In this document: one piece after another, positions 1-5,298 of the stretch
Layout: every line of letters begins with the position of its first letter
Numbering within the stretch: position 1 is the first letter of the stretch
Source: Thiobacillus sp.
GTDB taxonomy: Bacteria > Pseudomonadota > Gammaproteobacteria > Burkholderiales > Thiobacillaceae
DNA length: 5,298 nt
Reading direction: 5' to 3'
Assembly: GCA_003510325.1 (NCBI GenBank)
Contig: DONB01000040.1
Coordinates: 2,373-7,670 of the forward strand
The notes under the pieces: generated by a model
The model's input: the letters and a program-made list of their open reading frames with translations, nothing else
Databases searched by the model: none
What the model was told of the DNA's origin: nothing
Program-made: the position numbers and the translations under genes

Positions 1-393
1 CTCGACCAGCTCGGTATCCAGCAGCACGTCGCCCCGCACATAGCCGCCGGCGGCGGCAACGTGATAGCTGCCCAGGCGATCGAGCCGAACCCGCATCAGA
101 TCCGCAAAGCGCTTGCCGGGCCGCTCGGTCCAGCGCGCGAACTGGTACTGGCCGCGGGTGCCGGGGCTGCGGCTGAAGATGATCTGGTCGGTGTCGTAGA
201 AACCGCCGGTGGTGGTGTCGAGCACCAGCAGGATGGGCGCGCCCTCACGCAGCGGCGCCGCTTCGCCGGCAGCGGCGATATCGTTCAGCACGTAATAGAC
301 CACCGCAGGCCCGTCGTTCTTGCCGCCCATGTTGAGGCAGCCGGCAAGCGTCAGGCTCAACGCGGCAAGGACCAGGAGGCTTGTTTTTTTCAT
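1..393 (-). CDS. ABC-transporter auxiliary lipoprotein, PqiC/DUF330-like (partial, C-terminus outside window)
   Basis: I translated 131 codons from the ATG at 393 to the window edge without meeting a stop. The protein starts MKKTSLLVLAALSLTLAGC: a short basic N-region, a hydrophobic stretch and a lipobox LAGC with the lipidated cysteine at residue 19, so it is a secreted lipoprotein. The residue after Cys is Leu, not Asp, which fits sorting to the outer membrane under the E. coli rule. After a short linker comes YYVLND (about 33-38), then DTDQIIFSRSPGTRGQYQFARWTERP (about 67-92), followed by an FADLMRVRLDRLGSYHV-like stretch. This pattern is typical of the ABC-type transport auxiliary lipoprotein family that includes PqiC. 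Its ATG overlaps the MCE gene stop as ATGA (390-393), so it is translationally coupled. Role inferred: periplasmic or outer-membrane partner of the MCE transporter. Family assignment is from motif memory; only about the first two thirds is visible. Confidence 0.85.
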   Translation of the reverse strand, partial: MKKTSLLVLAALSLTLAGCLNMGGKNDGPAVVYYVLNDIAAAGEAAPLREGAPILLVLDTTTGGFYDTDQIIFSRSPGTRGQYQFARWTERPGKRFADLMRVRLDRLGSYHVAAAGGYVRGDVLLDTELVE

Positions 394-1337
394 GGCAGTT
401 TTTCTCCGGGGCCGAGCTGCTGCTGGCCGGGGCCGAACAGGATGGTGCGCGGTTCGGACAGGCGCTGGCCGGCGGTGGTGAGCGTGTCGGCGCTGGTGCG
501 CACGTCGCGGCTGACGTTGGTCAGTTCCAGGGTGCTGGTTTCGGTGAGTTGCTGGATCTGGGCGGAAATCAGGCTGGCATCGCGCTGCAGCTTGTCCATC
601 GCGGCCCTGGCCTCCAGCAGCGCAGCCTCGGCGTTGTTCCCCACCGTGGTGATGCTGCCTTCGGCGCGGGTGGCGGCCTGGCTGATGCTGGCGCCGGCAA
701 AGCGGAATTCGTCGGAGGCGTCGCGGATACCCTGTACCACGGCGTCGAGACTCTGCTTGTTGGCGACGAGATGGTCGGACAGTTCGTTGAGGTTGGCGAG
801 GGTCTGCGAGATGGCGCGCTGGTTTTCATCGGACAGGAGCGTGTTCATGCGTTCCACGACCTGCGCGCCGTTTTCCGCCAGACGGGACACCGCAGTGGCG
901 ACCTTGTCGATGTCGGAACTGCCCTCGGCGATGACCGGATAGCGTTCGCCCGTGGGCACCTTATCAAGCAGGGGGCCGTCGGCCGGGCCATTGTTGATTT
1001 CAAGCGCCGCGATGCCGGTGACCAGGTTGCGCTTGATGTAGGCAGCAGCGCCGGCGTGCACCGGAACGCCCTCGTCGATGCGCGCGGTCACCGCAACGGC
1101 CTCGCCCTGCTTGTTGGCGAAACGGTAGCTGTCGACCACGCCCACCTTGATGCCGCGCATCTTGACCGGGCTGCCGACCGCCAGCCCGTCGAGCGACTGC
1201 TGCCTGAAATAGATGGTGTAGCCCTGGTAGGCGATGGTGTCGGCCGCCCCGGCCAGCCACAGAATCGCCAGCGACATCAGCGCAACCACCGCCACCACCA
1301 GCGTGCCGACCAGGGTATAGCGGCCTTCAGTTTCCAT
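390..1337 (-). CDS. mlaD: MlaD-like MCE-domain protein with long helical tail
   Basis: This 315-residue protein is the periplasmic substrate-binding subunit of an Mla-type phospholipid ABC transporter, anchored in the inner membrane. It opens with METEGRYTLVG, then one transmembrane segment (about 9-30, VGTLVVAVVALMSLAILWLAG). A single MCE domain follows (about 38-118), with the typical DGLAVGSPVKMRGIKVGVVDS run, ARIDEGVPVHAGAAAYI and LVTGIAALEINNG. Residues about 140-295 are Ala-, Leu-, Ser- and Thr-rich with almost no proline, read as long helix or coiled coil. The end carries EPRTILFGPGQQQLGPGE, a proline-glycine tail seen in MCE proteins paired with an auxiliary lipoprotein. E. coli MlaD is about 183 residues, so the tail here is much longer. 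The ATG is chosen for its strong AAGGAG site and because the membrane anchor follows at the usual distance. It overlaps the ATPase gene by 11 bases and the lipoprotein gene by 4. Lipid transport direction cannot be told from sequence. Confidence 0.93.
   Translation of the reverse strand: METEGRYTLVGTLVVAVVALMSLAILWLAGAADTIAYQGYTIYFRQQSLDGLAVGSPVKMRGIKVGVVDSYRFANKQGEAVAVTARIDEGVPVHAGAAAYIKRNLVTGIAALEINNGPADGPLLDKVPTGERYPVIAEGSSDIDKVATAVSRLAENGAQVVERMNTLLSDENQRAISQTLANLNELSDHLVANKQSLDAVVQGIRDASDEFRFAGASISQAATRAEGSITTVGNNAEAALLEARAAMDKLQRDASLISAQIQQLTETSTLELTNVSRDVRTSADTLTTAGQRLSEPRTILFGPGQQQLGPGEKLP
404..407 (-). promoter_or_regulatory. Ribosome binding site of the lipoprotein gene
   Basis: GGAG on the minus strand, 10 bases before the ATG at 393, within the last codons of the MCE gene. 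It supports this start together with the signal peptide that follows directly. Confidence 0.5.
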
Positions 1338-2094
1338 GTACGGTTTCTCCTTCCGATGCGCGCGCGGCGAAATAGTCGCGCAGCCACGGATCGTCGATGT
1401 GTTTCAGTTCGGCCACGGTTCCGCTGCCGAGCACGCGACCGTCCGACAGCACGATGACACGGTCGATAATCGAAAACAGTGTATCCAAGTCGTGGGTGAC
1501 GAGGAATACGGTGAGGCCGAGGCTGTCGGCCAGTAGCCGGATCAGGCGGTCGAATGCACGTGCGGAAATCGGGTCGAGGCCGGAGGTCGGCTCGTCGAGA
1601 AACAGCAGTTCGGGATCGAGCGCCAGCGCGCGTGCGAGCGCCACGCGCTTCCTCATGCCGCCGGACAGCTCGCTCGGCCGCTTGCCGGCGGCGTCCGGCG
1701 GCAAACCGGCCAGCGCGAGCTTCAGCCGCGCCAGCCGGCGGCAGGTGGCGTGCGGCAGTTCGGTATGCTCGAACAGCGGCGTGGCGACGTTGTCCTCCAC
1801 GGAAAGGGAGGAGAACAGCGCACCATCCTGGAACAGCACGCCGAAGCGGCGGCGCAGCGCGTTCATCTGCTCGGGCGTGCTGTCCCACACCGATTGTCCG
1901 AGCAGTTCGATGTGGCCTGCCTGGGGTCTGAGCAAACCGATGATCTCGCGCATCAGCACCGACTTGCCGGTGCCGCTGCCGCCGATCAGTGCGATCACCT
2001 CGCCGCGCGCCACGGACAAGCTGAGATCGCGATGGATGCTGTGCCCGCCGAGGGTGGTCGAGACATTCCGGGCGTCGATGACAAGTTCGGTCAT
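1327..2094 (-). CDS. mlaF: MlaF-like ABC transporter ATP-binding protein
   Basis: This 255-residue cytoplasmic ATPase powers an Mla-type phospholipid transporter. All ABC motifs are intact: Walker A GGSGTGKS (38-45), Q-loop Gln89 in LFQDGALF, signature LSGGM (143-147), Walker B LLFLDE (163-168) with catalytic Glu168, D-loop SGLD (171-174) and switch His201 in VTHD. The LFQDGALFSSLSVEDNV stretch and LSGGMRKRVALARALALDPELL are characteristic of the MlaF/Ttg2A branch rather than of general importers. The ATG at 2094 gives a start directly in front of the first beta strand; longer in-frame extension is translated inside the permease gene and looks like a shadow. The start overlaps the permease stop as TGATG (one shared base), with no strong ribosome site, so it probably depends on re-initiation. 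E. coli MlaF is 269 residues; the C-terminal extension that contacts its partner subunits appears shorter here. Confidence 0.95.
   Translation of the reverse strand: MTELVIDARNVSTTLGGHSIHRDLSLSVARGEVIALIGGSGTGKSVLMREIIGLLRPQAGHIELLGQSVWDSTPEQMNALRRRFGVLFQDGALFSSLSVEDNVATPLFEHTELPHATCRRLARLKLALAGLPPDAAGKRPSELSGGMRKRVALARALALDPELLFLDEPTSGLDPISARAFDRLIRLLADSLGLTVFLVTHDLDTLFSIIDRVIVLSDGRVLGSGTVAELKHIDDPWLRDYFAARASEGETVHGN
1347..1352 (-). promoter_or_regulatory. Ribosome binding site of the MCE gene
   Basis: AAGGAG on the minus strand, 9 bases before the ATG at 1337. It lies wholly inside the 3' end of the ATPase gene and is the strongest ribosome site in the window, suggesting the MCE subunit is made in excess of the ATPase; that fits the six MlaD per two MlaF known in the E. 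coli complex. Confidence 0.7.
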
Positions 2095-3188
2095 CAGATT
2101 CCCAGCTTCACGAAGGTGACGGCAAACATGGCGTTGAGAACGATGATGGCCACCAGGCTCTGCACGACGGTGGACGTGGTGTTCGCGCCCACGCTGCGCG
2201 CGTCGCGGGTGACCGACAGCCCCATTCTGCAGGCAATGAGCGCGATGAAGGCGGCAAACACCGGGGCCTTGCACAAGCCGACCAGCAGAGTCGTCAGATC
2301 CATCACATCAACCATGCGATCCTTGAAGACGTAATAGGAAATGTCCAGCTGTTCCTGCGCCACCAGCATGCCGCCGACGACACCGGCGATGTCGCCGATG
2401 AACACCAGCAGCGGCATGGCGATCAGCAGCGCCAGCATGCGCGGAATCACCAGCACCGCAAGCGGCGACAGGCCGAGCGTGGTGATGGCGTCGATCTCGT
2501 CGGTGACCTTCATGGTGCCGAGCTGCGCTGTGATGGCGGCGCCGGTACGCCCCGCCACCAGGACGGCGACGATGACCGGCGACACTTCGCGCATGACCGC
2601 CAGCAGGATGCCGTCAACGACGAAGATGTTGGCGCCGAACTGCAGTGCCTGATCCCCCAGCAGATAGGCGAATACCACGCCGAGCAGGAACAGCATGCCG
2701 GTCACGATGGGGATCGCGCCGACGAATATCGACCCCAGCTGGGTACCGAATTCGCGCCAGCGCCAGCGTCCGGGGTGGCCCAGCAGCGTCATCAGCTCCA
2801 GAAACAGCTGGCCGACGAAGCCAAGCAGACCGATGACGTTCGACCACACCACCAAAGCGCTGCGACCGATCAGTTCGAGCAGGTTTTCGTGACGCGGCCC
2901 GGTTTGTGCGGCGGTGGCGGCCGCGTGCTGTGCAACCAGTTGCAGCATGGCCTGATGCTGCGGCTGGAACGCGCGCAGTTCGGGCATCGGGTCGCCGGCC
3001 CGGGGCCGCGCGGCGGTGAGCAGCAGCCAGGCGCCGTTGGTGTCGAGCTGGGTGACGCCGGCGCCGTCGAGGATGCGCACCGACTTGCCTGCCAGATCCG
3101 GCAGCGCGGCGGCCGCTTCGGCGTGCCAGACGCCGCTGGCGATCAGCGCGCCCTGGGCTTCGTCGAAGTGCGCGCGCGTCTCCGTCAC
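2094..3188 (-). CDS. mlaE: MlaE-family ABC permease with N-terminal STAS (MlaB-like) domain
   Basis: This 364-residue protein joins two subunits that are separate in E. coli. Residues about 5-95 form a STAS domain: SVRILDGAGVTQLDTNGAWLL matches the strand-helix core, with Asp49-Thr50 where STAS proteins carry Asp-Ser/Thr. Residues about 105-364 are the MlaE permease: an amphipathic N-terminal helix, then about five hydrophobic segments (roughly 152-180, 188-212, 245-278, 300-320, 338-360). The family hallmark is REVSPVIVAVLVAGRTGAAITAQLGTMKVTDEIDAITTLGLSP (200-242), including the EVxPV and AGRxGAA...ELGTM-like signature. The start is GTG (3188-3186), inside the metA stop as GTGA; no nearer ATG would keep the STAS domain, the next Met being at residue 68. 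Its stop overlaps the ATPase start. Inferred role: membrane core of the phospholipid transporter, with its own built-in regulator of the ATPase. Confidence 0.93.
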   Translation of the reverse strand: MTETRAHFDEAQGALIASGVWHAEAAAALPDLAGKSVRILDGAGVTQLDTNGAWLLLTAARPRAGDPMPELRAFQPQHQAMLQLVAQHAAATAAQTGPRHENLLELIGRSALVVWSNVIGLLGFVGQLFLELMTLLGHPGRWRWREFGTQLGSIFVGAIPIVTGMLFLLGVVFAYLLGDQALQFGANIFVVDGILLAVMREVSPVIVAVLVAGRTGAAITAQLGTMKVTDEIDAITTLGLSPLAVLVIPRMLALLIAMPLLVFIGDIAGVVGGMLVAQEQLDISYYVFKDRMVDVMDLTTLLVGLCKAPVFAAFIALIACRMGLSVTRDARSVGANTTSTVVQSLVAIIVLNAMFAVTFVKLGI

Positions 3189-4237
3189 GCGAGGCCCAGC
3201 GGATTGTTCGGATCGATCCCCGGCATGAAGGGCAGACCGCGCTCGCGGTGGGTGACCTGATAGACGCAGCCGATCCAGTTGCCGACCACCGCTTCAGCGG
3301 TGTCGTGCCAGGTATTGTCGAGCAGCGGCAGCAGTTGCGCCTCGGGGAAGGCCAGCGTCTCGCCCGCCCGCATGCGGCTGCCGAACTCGGCGAGCAGCGC
3401 CTGCGCCTGGCGGTTGAAATAGCGCTGCGGGAAAGGCGGCCAGGCAGGCAGTTTCCCTGAAGCGGCCAGCAGCAGGTCGCGTTTGTACTCCTTCAGCAGC
3501 GATACCGTGTCGTATTCGGGATGGCCCTGGAAGAACACCGTACGCAGGCCGTCGCCGGACACTGCCAGATGGGCGCCCGCCTCCGCGCTTTCCACCAGCA
3601 CCTTGACGCCGGCCGCCTCGAACTGCGCGCGCGAGACGTCGTTCCAGCGCGAATGCGGCACGTCGAAGCGGGTGTTGACGTCGGCCACCAACGGATGGCG
3701 ACCGTCGGTGACGCGATGCTCGAACACACCCCAGATTTTCTGCGGCTGCTTCACCCGCGTCTGGCCGTGGCGGAACTGCATCACCGCATGGGTGGCGAGA
3801 CACGAGCACAGCGTTGAGGTGACGTTGTCCCAGGCCCAGTCGATCACCTCGATCAGCGGCTGCCAGAACGGCTCGTCGGCGAGGTTGGCATGGCTGACGT
3901 TGGCGCCGGTGATGATGAGCGCGTCGAGCCCGGCTTCGCGGATGGCGTCGAAGCTTTCGTAAAATCGCGCGATGTGCGCCTGCGCCGTTTCATTGCGCGG
4001 CAAGGTCGGCAGGGTGAACGGATGCATGTAGAACTGCGCGATCGGGTTGGATTCGCCGACCAGCCGGTAGAACTGCCGCTCGGTCGCCTCCAGCGCCGCG
4101 TCCGGCATCATGTTCAGCAGGCCGACGTGCAGCTCGCGGATTTCCTGCTTGGCCGCGCGGCCGGTATCCAGCACCGTGATGCCGTCGCGACGCAGGCGAT
4201 CGAAGGTGGGCAGGGCATTGTGCGCGACCAGCGGCAT
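3185..4237 (-). CDS. metA: MetA-family homoserine O-acyltransferase (probably O-succinyltransferase)
   Basis: This 350-residue cytoplasmic enzyme transfers an acyl group from acyl-CoA to the hydroxyl of L-homoserine, the committing step of methionine synthesis. Against E. coli MetA, from memory, the core aligns with a constant +4 offset after one short insertion: catalytic Cys146 in TSTLCSCLATHA (E. coli Cys142), His239 and Glu241 in GHPEYD (His235, Glu237), and the homoserine-binding pair Glu250 and Arg253 (Glu246, Arg249). The N-terminal EIRELHVGLLNMMP block (32-45) also matches. At the acyl-donor position (E. coli Gly111) it has Ser115, in TGANVSHANL; acetyl-CoA users typically have Glu there, so succinyl-CoA is favoured but not proved. 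About 30 extra residues lie around 268-305. E. coli MetA is 309 long. The ATG at 4237 lies one base after the upstream stop and has an AAGGGA site; 14 more codons are open upstream but lie inside the previous gene. Its end overlaps the permease start by 4 bases. Confidence 0.93.
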   Translation of the reverse strand: MPLVAHNALPTFDRLRRDGITVLDTGRAAKQEIRELHVGLLNMMPDAALEATERQFYRLVGESNPIAQFYMHPFTLPTLPRNETAQAHIARFYESFDAIREAGLDALIITGANVSHANLADEPFWQPLIEVIDWAWDNVTSTLCSCLATHAVMQFRHGQTRVKQPQKIWGVFEHRVTDGRHPLVADVNTRFDVPHSRWNDVSRAQFEAAGVKVLVESAEAGAHLAVSGDGLRTVFFQGHPEYDTVSLLKEYKRDLLLAASGKLPAWPPFPQRYFNRQAQALLAEFGSRMRAGETLAFPEAQLLPLLDNTWHDTAEAVVGNWIGCVYQVTHRERGLPFMPGIDPNNPLGLA

Positions 4238-4238
4238 G

Positions 4239-5090
4239 TCAGCGTCCCTTGCGCGCCACCGCGGCTTCGACCAGCGCAAGGAAGTCGCGTTCGTCGCGCA
4301 CCTGCGCCACCTCCTGCGAGGTCACGGTGTAGCCGTGCGGCTGGGCGATCGCCTCGTAGCGCGGGATGCGCGAGTGGAACAGGCGCGGGAACACCCAGCG
4401 CGCAAAATCGTTCGGCTCGATCTGGGCGACGAATTCCAGACCCTTTTCCTGCAGGTAGACCGGCAGGTGTTCGGCGAGAAAGGCCGGACGGAAATACAGC
4501 GGCTTGGGATCGGACTGCGCGCGCTTGATCAGCGTGTCCTCTTCCTCGCGCGTGGTGGTCTGGATATAGAGGATCAGCGTGTGCTCGGCCAGGAGCTCGA
4601 CCACGCCGGGCTCGTCCAGCTCGCACAGGCTGCCGCCAACGTCGTTGACGAAATGCGGATAGCCGTAGATTTCCTGGCCCTTGCGGATGAATTCCGGAAC
4701 GTCCTTCATCGCGGCGATCTCAGCGTCGCGATACGCGGCCTGACGGCGCGAGAACTCGTCGAGCGAAAGCCCGCCCCACTCCGGTCCGCCGAGCTTGCCG
4801 ACGAAAGTCAGCACCGGACCCAGGTCGTGGATCTTGATGTTGTTCTTGATGTCGATCCAGTCGTTGCGCAGCAAGTCGCGCAGGAACGGCACCTGCATCG
4901 CCTGCTGCTTGATGATGTCGAGGATGGGCTCGTCCAGATAGCGCGTGCCGATGCGGTAGTCGCCGGAAAAATGAAACCAGTCGTGGCCGCGCAGCATGCT
5001 CGAGATGTGCGTCTTGCCGACGCCGGACATGCCGAGCAGGGTAATGCGCTTGGACGTCCAGGCGCGGAAGGTTTCAGGTGTAAAGTGCAT
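4239..5090 (-). CDS. Uncharacterised P-loop ATPase/kinase-like protein upstream of metA
   Basis: This 283-residue soluble protein has an N-terminal Walker A motif GMSGVGKT (20-27) after a hydrophobic strand RITLLG, so it binds ATP or GTP. DWFHFSGDYRIGTRYLDEP (37-55) follows at the distance where small-molecule kinases of the shikimate/adenylate-kinase fold carry a substrate-binding acidic residue (Asp44 here). Later landmarks are PHFVNDVGGSLCELDEPG (145-162), possibly the Walker B region with Asp150, and a strand LILYIQTTTREEEDTLIKRAQSD (172-194) whose arginines could form a lid. The C-terminal third (about 205-283) has no motif I know. There is no membrane segment or signal peptide. I recognise it only as a protein annotated 'ATPase' in proteobacteria, with no known function; the kinase-like reading is inference. 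The ATG at 5090 is preferred because the P-loop strand follows directly, although its ribosome site is weak; a TTG-started extension to 5258 would run through a likely terminator and is low in recognisable content. Its TGA lies one base before metA. Confidence 0.85.
   Translation of the reverse strand: MHFTPETFRAWTSKRITLLGMSGVGKTHISSMLRGHDWFHFSGDYRIGTRYLDEPILDIIKQQAMQVPFLRDLLRNDWIDIKNNIKIHDLGPVLTFVGKLGGPEWGGLSLDEFSRRQAAYRDAEIAAMKDVPEFIRKGQEIYGYPHFVNDVGGSLCELDEPGVVELLAEHTLILYIQTTTREEEDTLIKRAQSDPKPLYFRPAFLAEHLPVYLQEKGLEFVAQIEPNDFARWVFPRLFHSRIPRYEAIAQPHGYTVTSQEVAQVRDERDFLALVEAAVARKGR
4245..4250 (-). promoter_or_regulatory. Ribosome binding site of metA
   Basis: AAGGGA on the minus strand, 7 bases before the ATG at 4237 and within the last codons of the P-loop gene. 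It favours this start over the 14-codon longer alternative. Confidence 0.55.
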
Positions 5091-5298
5091 GGGGTCGGTT
5101 TTCTTATGTCTAGCGCGAAGCCTACCGAAAAGCCATGCAATTAAAAAGGGCGCACCCCGCTTTGGTGCACGGCGGCACGCGCCCCGCACCAATTGTGCCC
5201 ATCCGCCGCCGGCCGCCCATTCTGCCCATACCGGCATCATGCGCCTTTCCCCCAGCAATGGCGCGCGTTGCCGGGATGCCGCCCCGCCGGCACGCGGC
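5091..5298. other. Non-coding region upstream of the operon
   Basis: Apart from the terminator candidate I see no convincing gene here. The segment 5091-5147 is the most AT-rich of the window and should hold the operon promoter if transcription starts left of the terminator, but no good sigma-70 -35/-10 pair with 16-18 spacing could be found: TTGCAT (5140-5135, minus) and TAGACA (5112-5107) are 22 bases apart. No T-box, SAM riboswitch or SAH riboswitch pattern was recognised, and no MetJ-box-like repeats. Confidence 0.5.
5143..5170 (-). terminator. Candidate intrinsic terminator upstream of the operon
   Basis: On the minus strand GTGCACC (5170-5164) can pair with GGTGCGC (5156-5150), giving 7 pairs including one T-G wobble, with a 7-base loop AAAGCGG, followed by CC and TTTTTAATT. 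This is a compact GC stem plus T-tract. A competing stem GGGCGC (5184-5179) with GCGCCC (5153-5148) uses part of the same arm and also ends at the T-tract. It could end a same-direction gene beyond the right edge or, if the operon promoter lies further right, act as an attenuator. The T-tract is only five long, so the call is moderate. Confidence 0.45.

Noticed and set aside
381..1457. Long plus-strand open frame of 358 codons
   Set aside because: It lies opposite the MCE gene, which has clear domain structure; the plus frame gives Gly/Ala/Arg/His-rich sequence with no known motif, as expected opposite GC-rich coding DNA.
1397..2119. Plus-strand open frame of 240 codons opposite the ABC ATPase
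   Set aside because: Ser/Arg-rich shadow of a gene whose ABC motifs are all intact on the other strand.
4110..5144. Long plus-strand open frame of 344 codons opposite the P-loop gene
   Set aside because: The minus frame has an intact Walker A motif and sensible composition; the plus frame shows the Asp/Val/Leu/Ala/Arg-rich pattern of an antisense shadow and no recognisable motif.
5091..5258. N-terminal extension of the P-loop protein to a TTG at 5258
   Set aside because: It would run through the candidate terminator, has Trp/Gly/Arg-rich sequence of no recognisable type, and is not needed for the P-loop fold.
5237..5296. Possible end of a minus-strand gene entering from the right edge (stop TGA at 5239-5237)
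   Set aside because: Only 19 codons are visible and they resemble nothing; it would fit the terminator position but cannot be supported.
5239..5298. Possible divergent plus-strand gene starting ATG at 5239
   Set aside because: Twenty open codons without a ribosome binding site or recognisable sequence are not enough.
1..5298. CRISPR arrays, tRNA or rRNA genes, insertion sequences, long repeats
   Set aside because: None seen; the window is almost wholly filled by six intact or edge-truncated genes, and base composition is even.

Overview
The window is about 5.3 kb of GC-rich proteobacterial chromosome. Every convincing gene lies on the minus strand, so transcription runs from the right end to the left. 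I read six genes in one tightly packed series: an uncharacterised P-loop nucleotide-binding protein (5090-4239), a MetA-family homoserine O-acyltransferase (4237-3185), a STAS-MlaE fusion permease (3188-2094), an MlaF-like ABC ATPase (2094-1327), an MlaD-like MCE protein (1337-390), and the N-terminal part of an outer-membrane-type lipoprotein of the ABC-transporter auxiliary (PqiC/DUF330-like) family (393 to beyond the left edge). Successive genes are separated by 1 base or overlap by 1 to 11 bases, which is strong evidence for one translationally coupled operon.

The MCE protein, the ATPase and permease of the inner-membrane ABC complex, and the lipoprotein indicate a Gram-negative (diderm) host. 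High GC, a STAS-MlaE fusion and a long MetA suggest a betaproteobacterium, possibly a Thiobacillus/Nitrosomonadales-type autotroph. That placement is an impression from protein style, not a proven assignment.

Functionally the window has two modules. The right half (P-loop protein + MetA) concerns methionine biosynthesis: MetA activates homoserine with an acyl-CoA. The left half is an Mla/Pqi-type phospholipid transport machine: MlaF hydrolyses ATP, the STAS-MlaE protein forms the membrane core with its regulatory domain built in, MlaD is anchored in the inner membrane and projects a lipid-binding MCE domain plus a long helical tail into the periplasm, and the lipoprotein probably receives or passes on lipid at the outer membrane. 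No MlaC or MlaA gene is seen; the lipoprotein in their place makes this closer to a Pqi-like arrangement than to the E. coli mla operon.

The roughly 200 bases right of the first gene contain a likely intrinsic terminator (5143-5170, minus strand) and no convincing gene or promoter. The most interesting points are the unknown P-loop protein coupled to MetA by a 1-base gap, a Ser at the acyl-donor specificity position of MetA, and the physical joining of methionine and envelope-lipid genes in one operon.
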